57,246 nt of DNA from Bacillota bacterium (GTDB taxonomy: Bacteria > Bacillota_I > Bacilli_A > ML615J-28 > CAG-698), in assembly GCA_023410025.1 (NCBI GenBank), contig JAEYQM010000077.1, forward strand, positions 1 to 57,246, in the 5' to 3' direction. The notes beneath the pieces are model-generated. The model saw only the letters and a list, made by a program, of their open reading frames with translations, had not been told where the DNA came from and did not search any database. The position numbers and the translations under genes are program-made. Shown here piece by piece: positions 1 through 7,039 of this stretch; the stretch's first letter is position 1; every line of letters begins with the position of its first letter.

Positions 1-44
1 AAATTATTTAGCTGTTTTTCAAAAATAAAAAATCTACCTATTAT

Positions 45-73
45 AAGGGGGAAAATCCCCCTTAAACCCCCTT
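45..73. other. G5/C5 hairpin with a duplicated C-tract arm
   Basis: Bases 45-51 (AAGGGGG) pair perfectly with 57-63 (CCCCCTT) around a 5-base loop. A second CCCCCTT follows at 67-73 and could pair instead. Such long G/C runs are exceptional in this AT-rich window. No T-run follows on either strand, so it does not look like an ordinary terminator. Function unknown. The flanking bases 1-140 show no gene. Confidence 0.4.
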
Positions 74-145
74 GTTATCTTCTTTTTTTAAAACAAAAAA
101 GTCTCAAATCATTTACAATTAAACAAATGTAAAGAATATATTTGG

Positions 146-180
146 AAAATAAAATGATGGCAATTGCCATCATTTTATAT
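146..180. terminator. bidirectional rho-independent terminator
   Basis: A perfect 11-bp stem (151-161 with 166-176) around an AATT loop. It is flanked by T-rich sequence on both strands, best on the minus strand (TTTTATTTT). It would end the minus-strand gene whose stop lies at 275. Confidence 0.7.
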
Positions 181-274
181 AATCACAATTAAAAATATTA
201 TGTTCTTTTTAAATTACAAAATATTAGAAAATTTAGAAAATAGTGCAATAAAATATTTAAACTTTTACTTATAT

Positions 275-688
275 TTAATATTTTTTTGGTTTTATTTTAT
301 AATTTAACAATTTATGAACTTCAGGAATTTGCGTGTAATTAGTGAGTTTATATCTTATCCATCCCCCATCCCCACAAGGATAGGCATTTTCCCAAACAAG
401 CAAGGCATATTCACTTAACTGATCTTTTATTTTTTCAATTGTATCAGCACGGATTTGGAAAAATATAACAATGCCATCATTTTCCGGGTGAATATAACAA
501 AGGCATCTACTACCAATTGTGTATTTTACTCCCCAACCCTCTCTATTCGAATTACTAACAGTTTTATCATAATCATAATCTCTTCCAATTAATGATTCTA
601 ACTCTAGCCAAGAATCTTTAACTTCACCACAATAATCTAATAAATCATTTAAGGTATAATTGTCATTACCATGAAGTCTTTTATTCAT
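275..688 (-). CDS. DUF3788-like protein
   Basis: A 137-residue soluble protein with no signal peptide or membrane segment. The central pattern (a Trp in an early helix, then WGVKY, RCLCYIHP and GGWIRYK) resembles small DUF3788 proteins, whose function is not established. The ATG is preceded by a G-rich ribosome site (GGGGGGAAT). It stands alone, with a terminator hairpin at 146-180 and a divergent acyltransferase upstream. A 7-bp inverted repeat (723-729 with 734-740) lies in its leader region and could be an operator. Family assignment is from remembered pattern only. Confidence 0.6.
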   Translation of the reverse strand: MNKRLHGNDNYTLNDLLDYCGEVKDSWLELESLIGRDYDYDKTVSNSNREGWGVKYTIGSRCLCYIHPENDGIVIFFQIRADTIEKIKDQLSEYALLVWENAYPCGDGGWIRYKLTNYTQIPEVHKLLNYKIKPKKY

Positions 689-798
689 ATTCCCCCCAAA
701 AATAAAGTTTTATATCTTTATTTTATCATGAATATGATAAATAAATCTATCTTTTTATAAAAATATTTGTCATACAAAAAAGTGTTTTATAATAAAAC

Positions 799-827
799 TT
801 GATAATGTGCTATTTATATGCTAGAAT
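799..827 (+). promoter_or_regulatory. sigma-A-type promoter for the acyltransferase
   Basis: TTGATA (799-804) and TAGAAT (822-827) with a 17-base spacer. It sits about 90 bases ahead of the ATG at 925, so the transcript should carry a leader of roughly 90 bases. Confidence 0.55.
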
Positions 828-924
828 ATTTAAAGAATTTATATAAAAAATTATATTAAATTCATTTATTTTTGGTAAATATTGATATGATATTTTACAC
901 ACATAAAGAGATGGGAAAACACAT

Positions 925-2208
925 ATGGAATTTAAATTAGAACCAATTGCAGTAAATTACAAAAATATAAAATTTTACAAAACTGCAAAATTACCAAGAA
1001 GACAAAATCTTTTTTGGATGCTGTTAATTACGGGCTTATCAAAATTTATGTTAATTGGTAAGAAATATAAAATTACAAAAATAAATATGGAAGGATTAAA
1101 AGGTCCATATTTTATGATTAGTAATCATATGCAATTTATTGACTTTGAACTTGCTGCCATTGCAACATTTCCAAGACGCGTACATAATGTTGTAAGCATT
1201 GATGGGTTTTATAAAAGACCTTGGTTATTAGAGGCTATTGGTTGTATTGCAACAAGAAAATTTACAAACGATTTACACTTAGTAAAATCAATTAATCATG
1301 TATTAAAACGTGATGTTATTGGATTATATCCGGAAGCTAGATACTCTCCAGCTGGTATTTCTTCTTTCATTCCTGAATCATTAGGAAAACTTGTTAAGAT
1401 GAATAAGGTTCCGCTAGTTGTCATACTTCATAGAGGGAACTATTTGTATACACCATTTTGGAATTTTAGAAGCAAACGTAAAGTTCCATTCCATACAACA
1501 ATTAAACAAGTCCTTACTAAAGAGGATATTCAAAATTTAAGTGTTGAGGAAATTAATGAAGTTATCCGTAAGGAAATGACTTATGATGAATATCAATATC
1601 AAAGAGAAAATAATATCTTAATTAAACAAAAAGATCGCGCTGAAGGATTACATCGTATTTTATACCAATGTCCACATTGCCATACAGAATCAAAAATGAA
1701 CTCTAAAGGAACAAAGATTTTTTGTGAAGAATGTGGTAAAGAATGGGAATTTGAAGAAAATGGTTCTTTAAGAGCCATTGACGGAAATACTAAATTTGAT
1801 AATGTCCCTGATTGGTTTAGATGGGAACGTGAAGAAGTTAAAAAACAAATTTACTCTGGAAACTATCATTTTATGGATGATGTTGAGGTATATTCTTTAC
1901 CTAATGTAAATAAATATACTAATTTAGGAAAAGCCAAAGTATCTCATGACCCTGAAAATGGATTTATTATTGAAGGTTTCTATAATGATCATACATATAG
2001 AATAATTCGTCACCCTATCCAATCAAATAGTTTACATGTTGAATATGATTACTTTAGAATTAAACGTGATGACTGTTTTATTTTAGGTACAGAAAATGAT
2101 AACTTCTTCTGTTATCCTAGTAAACCTAATGTTATTACAAAACTAGCATTTGCAACTGAAATCATTTATCAAAAGAAATACGAAGAATTACAAAAAAATA
2201 AATTATAA
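925..2208 (+). CDS. PlsC-type 1-acyl-glycerol-3-phosphate acyltransferase family protein with zinc ribbon
   Basis: 427 residues. The N-terminal half carries the LPLAT/PlsC signature: NHMQFID (catalytic HX4D, His68 and Asp73) and a YPEARYSPAG block near residues 135-144 in place of the usual FPEGTRS. Members acylate glycerophospholipid precursors at the inner membrane face. After the acyltransferase domain comes a four-cysteine zinc ribbon (Cys249, 252, 267, 270), then about 140 residues of unknown fold. Typical PlsC proteins are 200-250 residues, so the C-terminal half is an added module. Monocistronic: its own promoter at 799-827 and a terminator directly after the stop. Substrate is not shown by the sequence. 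Confidence 0.8.
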   Translation: MEFKLEPIAVNYKNIKFYKTAKLPRRQNLFWMLLITGLSKFMLIGKKYKITKINMEGLKGPYFMISNHMQFIDFELAAIATFPRRVHNVVSIDGFYKRPWLLEAIGCIATRKFTNDLHLVKSINHVLKRDVIGLYPEARYSPAGISSFIPESLGKLVKMNKVPLVVILHRGNYLYTPFWNFRSKRKVPFHTTIKQVLTKEDIQNLSVEEINEVIRKEMTYDEYQYQRENNILIKQKDRAEGLHRILYQCPHCHTESKMNSKGTKIFCEECGKEWEFEENGSLRAIDGNTKFDNVPDWFRWEREEVKKQIYSGNYHFMDDVEVYSLPNVNKYTNLGKAKVSHDPENGFIIEGFYNDHTYRIIRHPIQSNSLHVEYDYFRIKRDDCFILGTENDNFFCYPSKPNVITKLAFATEIIYQKKYEELQKNKL

Positions 2209-2215
2209 AAACAAA

Positions 2216-2252
2216 ACATCAATTACCATTTATAAGTAATTGATGTTTTTTT
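2216..2252. terminator. rho-independent terminator
   Basis: 11-bp perfect stem (2216-2226 with 2236-2246), 9-base loop and a run of six T. It begins 8 bases after the acyltransferase stop. The A-rich left flank could let it act on the minus strand for the converging secreted-protein gene. Confidence 0.85.
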
Positions 2253-2345
2253 ATGTTTTTATCAAAAATTAATTATGTCCATATACAAATTTAATTTATA
2301 AATCATAATGAATACGAATCTAAACATTATATAAATATATTTTAT

Positions 2346-3557
2346 TTATGGTAAAACAAAAATAATAATTTCTGATCTTAATGATGGAGAATTTTTATTT
2401 ACAACTGTAATTTTTACAATACCTTCTTTATGAGCAGTAATTGTACCATAAATACTTACTGTTGCAATAGTAGGGTCTGCTGAATAGAAATTATAATCTA
2501 ATCTTGATTGACTTGGTGCTTCACTTCCTAAATAAATACATCTAGTATATCCTTTAGTCATTATATTACTATCAAAATTACCATTATTTAAAGTAACTTC
2601 AGTTCCAACATATGGATGAGCATTAGCAGGATCTAATACTAAATCATATGAAGTTATTACGAAGTTAAATGTAAATAATTCTCCCATATAGTATGCATAT
2701 ACTGTATAATTTCCTTTTCTCCAGAAAATAAAATCACTTGAAACTTGTCCATTAATATATTGATTTGTTGGAGTGCTTAATGAATAACTAATAGTTGCAT
2801 TTGAACTACTTCCTAAAAATGCAAATGTAACACCAGCTGTAGTTGTTTGATTATTGAATAATCTCTTTGTAACTGCACCTTGTGCATATTCTTGCATGAT
2901 AACAAGAGGTTGTTCTTCAACAATTGAAAAATTATATTCTTTATTTTCTTTTGTGTATGAATCAACTATAACAACTTTATAATTACCCAATTCACTTAAT
3001 GATAAAACAAATTCATAATCATAAACCACACCATTTTCTTTTGTATCAAGATTATACCAATAAATTACTACTTCTTGGAAGTCCCAAGGATAGTCATCTA
3101 TTAATACAAAATTTACTGAACCAGTATAAGTAAATTGATTTTCAATATAATTTGTTTGTACCTTAGCATCTAATGATCTATGCATTGTGAAATGAATATC
3201 TAAAGTATCAGTTCTAAACCACAAAGGTCCGCCTACTGTATTAATAGTTATTGATTCACCATTTTCAATCCATTCATCATAATAAATAGCTTCATAAACT
3301 TCTAAATGGTAAACTTGATAAAATAAAGTAAAATTAGAACCTGTTGTATTTCCAGATACATCATTGTATGTAATAGTAAGTGAATCAGAATGCACTAAGA
3401 ATCCAGTTTGGTTTTCTTTAATATTTAAATATGTATCATCAAAAATGAAAGTCCAAGGTGTATTATTTGAAGAAGCTTGTACACTTTTAAAAGTGAATGT
3501 TAACATGCTAATGAAAGCAATCATAAAAACAACTAACAATTTTTTAAATAATTTCAT
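2346..3557 (-). CDS. secreted protein with C-terminal bacterial Ig-like (BIG2-type) domain
   Basis: 403 residues. It begins with a Sec signal peptide (Lys-rich start, hydrophobic stretch at about 8-24, then VQASS as a likely signal-peptidase I site). There is no lipobox and no C-terminal anchor, so it is probably released. The body is all-beta in character, rich in Thr, Tyr and Val. The last 90 residues match the BIG2 pattern (VTLNNG, then DPTIATV, GTITAHKEG, VKITV), a fold common in surface and adhesion proteins. The strong ribosome site AAAGGGG precedes the ATG. It is monocistronic. A specific binding partner cannot be inferred. Confidence 0.7.
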   Translation of the reverse strand: MKLFKKLLVVFMIAFISMLTFTFKSVQASSNNTPWTFIFDDTYLNIKENQTGFLVHSDSLTITYNDVSGNTTGSNFTLFYQVYHLEVYEAIYYDEWIENGESITINTVGGPLWFRTDTLDIHFTMHRSLDAKVQTNYIENQFTYTGSVNFVLIDDYPWDFQEVVIYWYNLDTKENGVVYDYEFVLSLSELGNYKVVIVDSYTKENKEYNFSIVEEQPLVIMQEYAQGAVTKRLFNNQTTTAGVTFAFLGSSSNATISYSLSTPTNQYINGQVSSDFIFWRKGNYTVYAYYMGELFTFNFVITSYDLVLDPANAHPYVGTEVTLNNGNFDSNIMTKGYTRCIYLGSEAPSQSRLDYNFYSADPTIATVSIYGTITAHKEGIVKITVVNKNSPSLRSEIIIFVLP

Positions 3558-3593
3558 ATTATTACCCCTTTCTTGGTATTTCTACCAAACTAA

Positions 3594-3622
3594 TGATAAC
3601 ATTATTTAAACCAACAAGTCAA
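3594..3622 (-). promoter_or_regulatory. promoter for the secreted Ig-like protein, with leader hairpin
   Basis: On the minus strand TTGACT (3617-3622) is followed after 17 bases by TTATCA (3594-3599). A 6-bp hairpin (3573-3578 with 3583-3588) lies between it and the ribosome site. The start codon is about 37 bases downstream. Confidence 0.45.
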
Positions 3623-3870
3623 AATAAAACGTTAGTCAAGTTTCGACACAATAAATTTAGTTTTATAAAATTATAATATTTTACTTAATGATAACAACTT
3701 AAAATTAAGATTGCACCATTTAAAAAACTAATTTTATTTTAAAATTAATATGATATAACCATCCTACCAATCAATTAATAATAGGAATATCTTTCGTTTT
3801 ACTAGTGGTTGGAAGTTTTATACTACCAAAGTAGTCTTTCACTACCTAACTAAAATACATTGTCCGCAAC
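3623..3870. other. non-coding stretch with no identified feature
   Basis: About 250 AT-rich bases between the promoter of the secreted-protein gene and the terminator of the ECF transporter gene. I see no ORF with a ribosome site, no tRNA and no known riboswitch. Only a short ACTAC/GTAGT inverted repeat near 3820-3836 stands out. Confidence 0.4.
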
Positions 3871-3914
3871 TAAAAAAAACCAAGTATTCTTCAGATAACA
3901 CCTGATTTACTTGG
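3871..3914 (-). terminator. rho-independent terminator of the ECF transporter gene
   Basis: On the minus strand a 7-bp outer stem (CCAAGTA/TACTTGG, 3908-3914 with 3880-3886) encloses a small inner TCAG/CTGA hairpin. Eight T follow. It lies about 60 bases beyond the stop at 3977. Confidence 0.75.
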
Positions 3915-3976
3915 CCTTTATTTTTAGACTATAAATAAAATTTTTTATTTAGAGCTATATAATTATCTATTTGATT

Positions 3977-4564
3977 TTATTCATTAAATGCGTTTAATTT
4001 ATCTAACACTAAAATTATGGCTGGTCCAACTATTGCAGCAACTACTATTTCTAACACGCTATTAGCACCTAATATGGTAATAATAAATGTTAATAAATCA
4101 GTATTTGTAGTTAATGGATTTTCTTTAGCTGTAAAGAAAAATCCTGTTTCAGTAACAAAATATAAAATTGGTAATACAACTAAACTATGAATCAAAGTAC
4201 TAATTATCATTGTTAAGACAATTGAAGTATATCTTTCCTTAATTAGATTTTTAAAACCAACATATACATAATAAGTAACCCAACCAAAGAAAACTCTTGG
4301 TAAGATAGATAATAATGGATTAGTAAATGGTGCATTATTACCCATTACAAATGATGCAATTACGAAAGATGTTAAACCGAAAACAAAACCTAATGCCGCT
4401 CCATGTTTAGGACCAAGAATAATTGCTCCTACTAATACAGGAATATGGGCAATAGTTACTACAGCAAATACAGGTAGTTGGAAAAAGTAAAATAGTGAAA
4501 ATAACACTACTAAAGCCATTAAAATAGCAGAAAATGCTATTTTTTTAATTTCATTGTTTCTCAT
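3977..4564 (-). CDS. ECF transporter S component (pantothenate-type candidate)
   Basis: 195 residues, five to six predicted membrane helices. The pattern is that of substrate-binding S components of energy-coupling-factor vitamin transporters (HIPVLVGAIILGPKHGA near residues 39-55). A basic N-terminus leads into the first helix. The HIPV...LGPK..GA block is most like PanT/HmpT-type members that import pantothenate or a thiamin precursor, but the ligand cannot be fixed from sequence. S components need the shared EcfA/EcfA'/EcfT module, which is not in this window. The gene sits 73 bases downstream of obg with its own ribosome site (AAGGAG). No riboswitch that I recognise lies in that gap. Confidence 0.75.
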   Translation of the reverse strand: MRNNEIKKIAFSAILMALVVLFSLFYFFQLPVFAVVTIAHIPVLVGAIILGPKHGAALGFVFGLTSFVIASFVMGNNAPFTNPLLSILPRVFFGWVTYYVYVGFKNLIKERYTSIVLTMIISTLIHSLVVLPILYFVTETGFFFTAKENPLTTNTDLLTFIITILGANSVLEIVVAAIVGPAIILVLDKLNAFNE

Positions 4565-4637
4565 TTTTTTCTCCTTTTCAGGCCTTTATAGGTCCCATAA
4601 GTATTATTCCTCTTTATTAAATTTATTATTAACTTAA

Positions 4638-5915
4638 TTAATCAAGAAATTCAAATTCATAATCTAGAATTCTTACTGTGTCACCATGTTTAACACCAAG
4701 CTTGCGTAATTCTTCTTCAACCCCAAGATTTCTGATGCGTCTACCAAATAGTTTAACGCTCTCATCACGAGTAAAGTCAGTAATATCAAATATACGTTTT
4801 ACAGCTGGACCAGTTACATTATATACTCCATCTTCATCCAAGTTAACAACGAACTTAGCTTCAGGAGCAGTAAATGTATACTCAACAATTTCATCAGTAA
4901 CTGTATCTTCAAAATCTTTATATGATGTTTTATCTAAAACATCTGCGATTTTGTATAGTAATTCATCTAGGTTACTTCTAGTATATGCACTAATTGGCAA
5001 TATGTCAACAATATTGCTTTTCTTCTTAAATTCTTCTAAATTATTTGCAGATTGAGGTAAATCCATTTTATTAGCCACAATAATTTGTGGTCTAAGTAAT
5101 AGTTTAGGATTATATTGTCTTAATTCCTCATTAATTGCTAAATAGTCTTCATATGGGTCTCTGCCTTCAGATCCACTCATATCAACAACATGAACAATAA
5201 CTCTTGTTCTTTCAATATGTTTTAAGAATTGGAATCCTAAACCTGCCCCCATTGAAGCACCTTTTATTAATCCAGGAAGATCGGCAACAACGAAACTTCT
5301 TCCGTCACTTGCTTGAGCAACACCTAGATTTGGTATTAAAGTCGTAAAATGATATTCAGCTATTTTTGGTCTAGCAGCAGATATAACAGAGATTAATGTA
5401 CTCTTTCCAACACTAGGGAATCCAACTAAACCTACATCAGCTAAAACTTTCAACTCAACTTCAATATTCTTAACTTCACCAGGAGTACCTTTTTCAGCAT
5501 ATTCAGGGGCACAAACACGAGGAGTTGCAAAATGATAATTTCCTCTTCCGCCTCTACCACCCTTAGCGATTACCGCTTCCTGATTATGTTTTGTAATATC
5601 AGCAATAATAATATTTTTATCAAGATCCCTAACTATAGAACCCACTGGAACACGAACATAGATATCTTCAGCATCACTACCAAACATAGACTTTGCCATA
5701 CCGTTTTCACCGCTTTTGGCTGCAACTCTTTTTTGATATCGAAGATCGATCAATGTTGTTAATCCTTCATCTCCTACAAATATTATACTTCCACCCTTAC
5801 CACCGTCACCACCGGCTGGTCCACCTTTAGGAACATATTTTTCCCTACGGAATGCAACAGCACCATTTCCACCATTACCAGCAACAACTGTAAGCTTTAC
5901 TTGATCAACGAACAT
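4638..5915 (-). CDS. obg: GTPase Obg
   Basis: 425 residues from the ATG at 5915. This start is chosen because AAGGTGGTGAA precedes it and MFVDQVKLTVVAGNGGNG is the canonical Obg N-terminus; an upstream in-frame ATG would add nine residues inside the preceding hairpin. The order is the glycine-rich Obg fold (about 1-158), a G domain with P-loop GFPSVGKST and switch II DLPGLIKGAS, and a C-terminal OCT domain. Obg is an essential GTPase acting in late 50S assembly and the stringent/stress response. It is last in the rplU-prp-rpmA-obg operon, the usual Firmicutes arrangement, after an intra-operon terminator-like hairpin. Confidence 0.97.
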   Translation of the reverse strand: MFVDQVKLTVVAGNGGNGAVAFRREKYVPKGGPAGGDGGKGGSIIFVGDEGLTTLIDLRYQKRVAAKSGENGMAKSMFGSDAEDIYVRVPVGSIVRDLDKNIIIADITKHNQEAVIAKGGRGGRGNYHFATPRVCAPEYAEKGTPGEVKNIEVELKVLADVGLVGFPSVGKSTLISVISAARPKIAEYHFTTLIPNLGVAQASDGRSFVVADLPGLIKGASMGAGLGFQFLKHIERTRVIVHVVDMSGSEGRDPYEDYLAINEELRQYNPKLLLRPQIIVANKMDLPQSANNLEEFKKKSNIVDILPISAYTRSNLDELLYKIADVLDKTSYKDFEDTVTDEIVEYTFTAPEAKFVVNLDEDGVYNVTGPAVKRIFDITDFTRDESVKLFGRRIRNLGVEEELRKLGVKHGDTVRILDYEFEFLD

Positions 5916-5929
5916 AATTTCACCACCTT

Positions 5930-5956
5930 TAAAAAAATGCACTAAAAAAGTGCATT
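5930..5956 (-). terminator. intra-operon terminator/attenuator between rpmA and obg
   Basis: On the minus strand an 8-bp stem (AATGCACT with AGTGCATT; 5949-5956 and 5936-5943), 5-base loop and at least six T. It contains the end of rpmA and sits just ahead of the obg ribosome site. Partial termination here would give more L21/L27 than Obg. Confidence 0.65.
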
Positions 5957-6236
5957 ACTTAGTTTCGTAAACAGATACTTGTTTTTTATCTTTACCTAGA
6001 CGTTCATATTTAACGTATCCAGTAACAGTCGCAAAAAGGGTATCATCTTTTCCTAAACCAACATTAGTTCCAGGAAAAATTTTAGTTCCTCTTTGACGGT
6101 AGATAATTGAACCTGCAGTAGCAAATTCACCATCACTCTTTTTTGCGCCTAAACGTCTACCGATTGAGTCACGACCATTCTTAGTCGAACTACCAGCCTT
6201 TTTAGAAGCAAAAAACTGAATGTTTATTCTTAACAT
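5955..6236 (-). CDS. rpmA: 50S ribosomal protein L27 (with Prp-cleaved N-terminus)
   Basis: 93 residues. It begins MLRINIQFFASKKAGS, the Firmicutes-type extended L27 N-terminus. In that group the first nine or so residues are removed after the FF pair by the cysteine protease Prp before L27 can function near the peptidyl-transferase centre. The rest (STKNGRDSIGRRLG..., RQRGTKIFPG) is typical L27. The strong ribosome site GGAGG precedes the ATG. The Prp gene lies immediately upstream. Confidence 0.97.
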   Translation of the reverse strand: MLRINIQFFASKKAGSSTKNGRDSIGRRLGAKKSDGEFATAGSIIYRQRGTKIFPGTNVGLGKDDTLFATVTGYVKYERLGKDKKQVSVYETK

Positions 6237-6241
6237 GAGAG

Positions 6242-6559
6242 CTACCTCCTAATTTCTCTTATTTTGACATAATCAGAATAGTCATAAACTATTCCTTCAA
6301 TGGTATCAACCAGGTTCAATAAAACCAAATCGGTTGATTTATTATTTTCTAAAATCTCTAATTTCATTAATGGTTTTTTTTCGTTTGCACTAAATTTGAT
6401 TTTAGATTCAAATTTTTCCAAAAGTCCGACAGTCATAAACATTGCTGTTGATACTGCACTACAAACGATATCCTTACCAAGTTCATCGTATCCAGAATGA
6501 CCATTAACTTCTATTTCTTTAATGGCTTCCTTAACTTTTACTACTTTAACTTCAATCAT
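6242..6559 (-). CDS. prp: ribosomal-processing cysteine protease Prp (YsxB family)
   Basis: About 105 residues from the ATG at 6559. A TTG one codon earlier is possible but the ATG has better spacing to AAGGA in the end of rplU. The catalytic pair is visible as GHSGYDELGKDIVC: His21 and Cys33, spaced 12 apart as in characterised Prp. The protease trims the L27 N-terminal extension, and the presence of that extension in the adjacent rpmA confirms the assignment. The gene starts 3 bases after rplU and ends 5 bases before rpmA, as in other Firmicutes. Confidence 0.93.
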   Translation of the reverse strand: MIEVKVVKVKEAIKEIEVNGHSGYDELGKDIVCSAVSTAMFMTVGLLEKFESKIKFSANEKKPLMKLEILENNKSTDLVLLNLVDTIEGIVYDYSDYVKIREIRR

Positions 6560-6562
6560 CAA

Positions 6563-6862
6563 TTATCCTTCAATTGTAACGATTTGTACTTTTGTAAATG
6601 GTTGACGATGACCTTGTTTCTTTTGTGAATGTTTCTTAGCTTTGTATTTGAAAACGATAATTTTCTTAGCTTTACCTTGTTGAAGAACTTTAGCAGTTAC
6701 TTTAGCATTTTCAACATATGGATTACCAGCTTTTCCGTTTACCATTAATACTTTATCAAAAACTACTTCATCATTTTCGTTAACGTCTAATTTTTCGATA
6801 AATAATGCTTCGTTTTCTCTAACTAAGTATTGTTTTCCACCAGTTTCAATAATTGCGTACAT
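6563..6862 (-). CDS. rplU: 50S ribosomal protein L21
   Basis: 99 residues, typical L21 length. It begins MYAIIETGGKQYLVRENE and contains KYKAKKHSQKKQGHRQPFT, the conserved basic C-terminal segment that binds 23S rRNA. Strong GAGGAGGTG ribosome site. First gene of the operon, behind a consensus promoter and a structured leader. Confidence 0.98.
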   Translation of the reverse strand: MYAIIETGGKQYLVRENEALFIEKLDVNENDEVVFDKVLMVNGKAGNPYVENAKVTAKVLQQGKAKKIIVFKYKAKKHSQKKQGHRQPFTKVQIVTIEG

Positions 6863-6868
6863 CTTTGC

Positions 6869-6955
6869 ACACCTCCTCGTTTATTTTTAAGACACGCCAG
6901 CAAGGTGGATATAAATCACTTAAAACCTTTTTTGTGCGGTTGTGCTATACACAAC
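6869..6955 (-). promoter_or_regulatory. candidate L21 leader in the rplU 5' UTR
   Basis: The ~90-base 5' UTR contains a 6-bp hairpin (GTTGTG/CACAAC, 6939-6955) and a 7-bp closing stem (6919-6925 with 6885-6891). The closing stem surrounds a loop that includes CTTGCTGGCGTGTC. Firmicutes rplU operons are known to carry an autoregulatory L21 leader motif. Position and the GCTGGCGTG loop suggest this is one, but I could not compare it with a covariance model. Confidence 0.5.
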
Positions 6956-6961
6956 AACAAT

Positions 6962-6990
6962 ATTATACACTAAAACGCCAAAAATGTCAA
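6962..6990 (-). promoter_or_regulatory. consensus promoter for the rplU operon
   Basis: Perfect TTGACA (6985-6990, minus strand), 17-base spacer and perfect TATAAT (6962-6967). The -35 box overlaps the loop of the hairpin at 6974-7007. Confidence 0.9.
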
Positions 6991-7007
6991 ATAATATTTT
7001 TGGCGTT
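6974..7007 (-). terminator. hairpin after the acetyltransferase-like gene, overlapping the rplU promoter
   Basis: A 12-bp perfect inverted repeat (6974-6985 with 6996-7007) around a 10-base loop, 33 bases beyond the stop at 7040. Only four T follow on the minus strand. It is probably the terminator of the upstream gene, interleaved with the rplU -35 box. Confidence 0.6.
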
Positions 7008-7039
7008 ATTTTCCTATTTATATAATTATTTTAATTTTA

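Noticed and set aside
4678..5762. Open frames on the plus strand opposite obg
   Set aside because: Obg is certain on the minus strand. The antisense frames have no ribosome site or recognisable protein.
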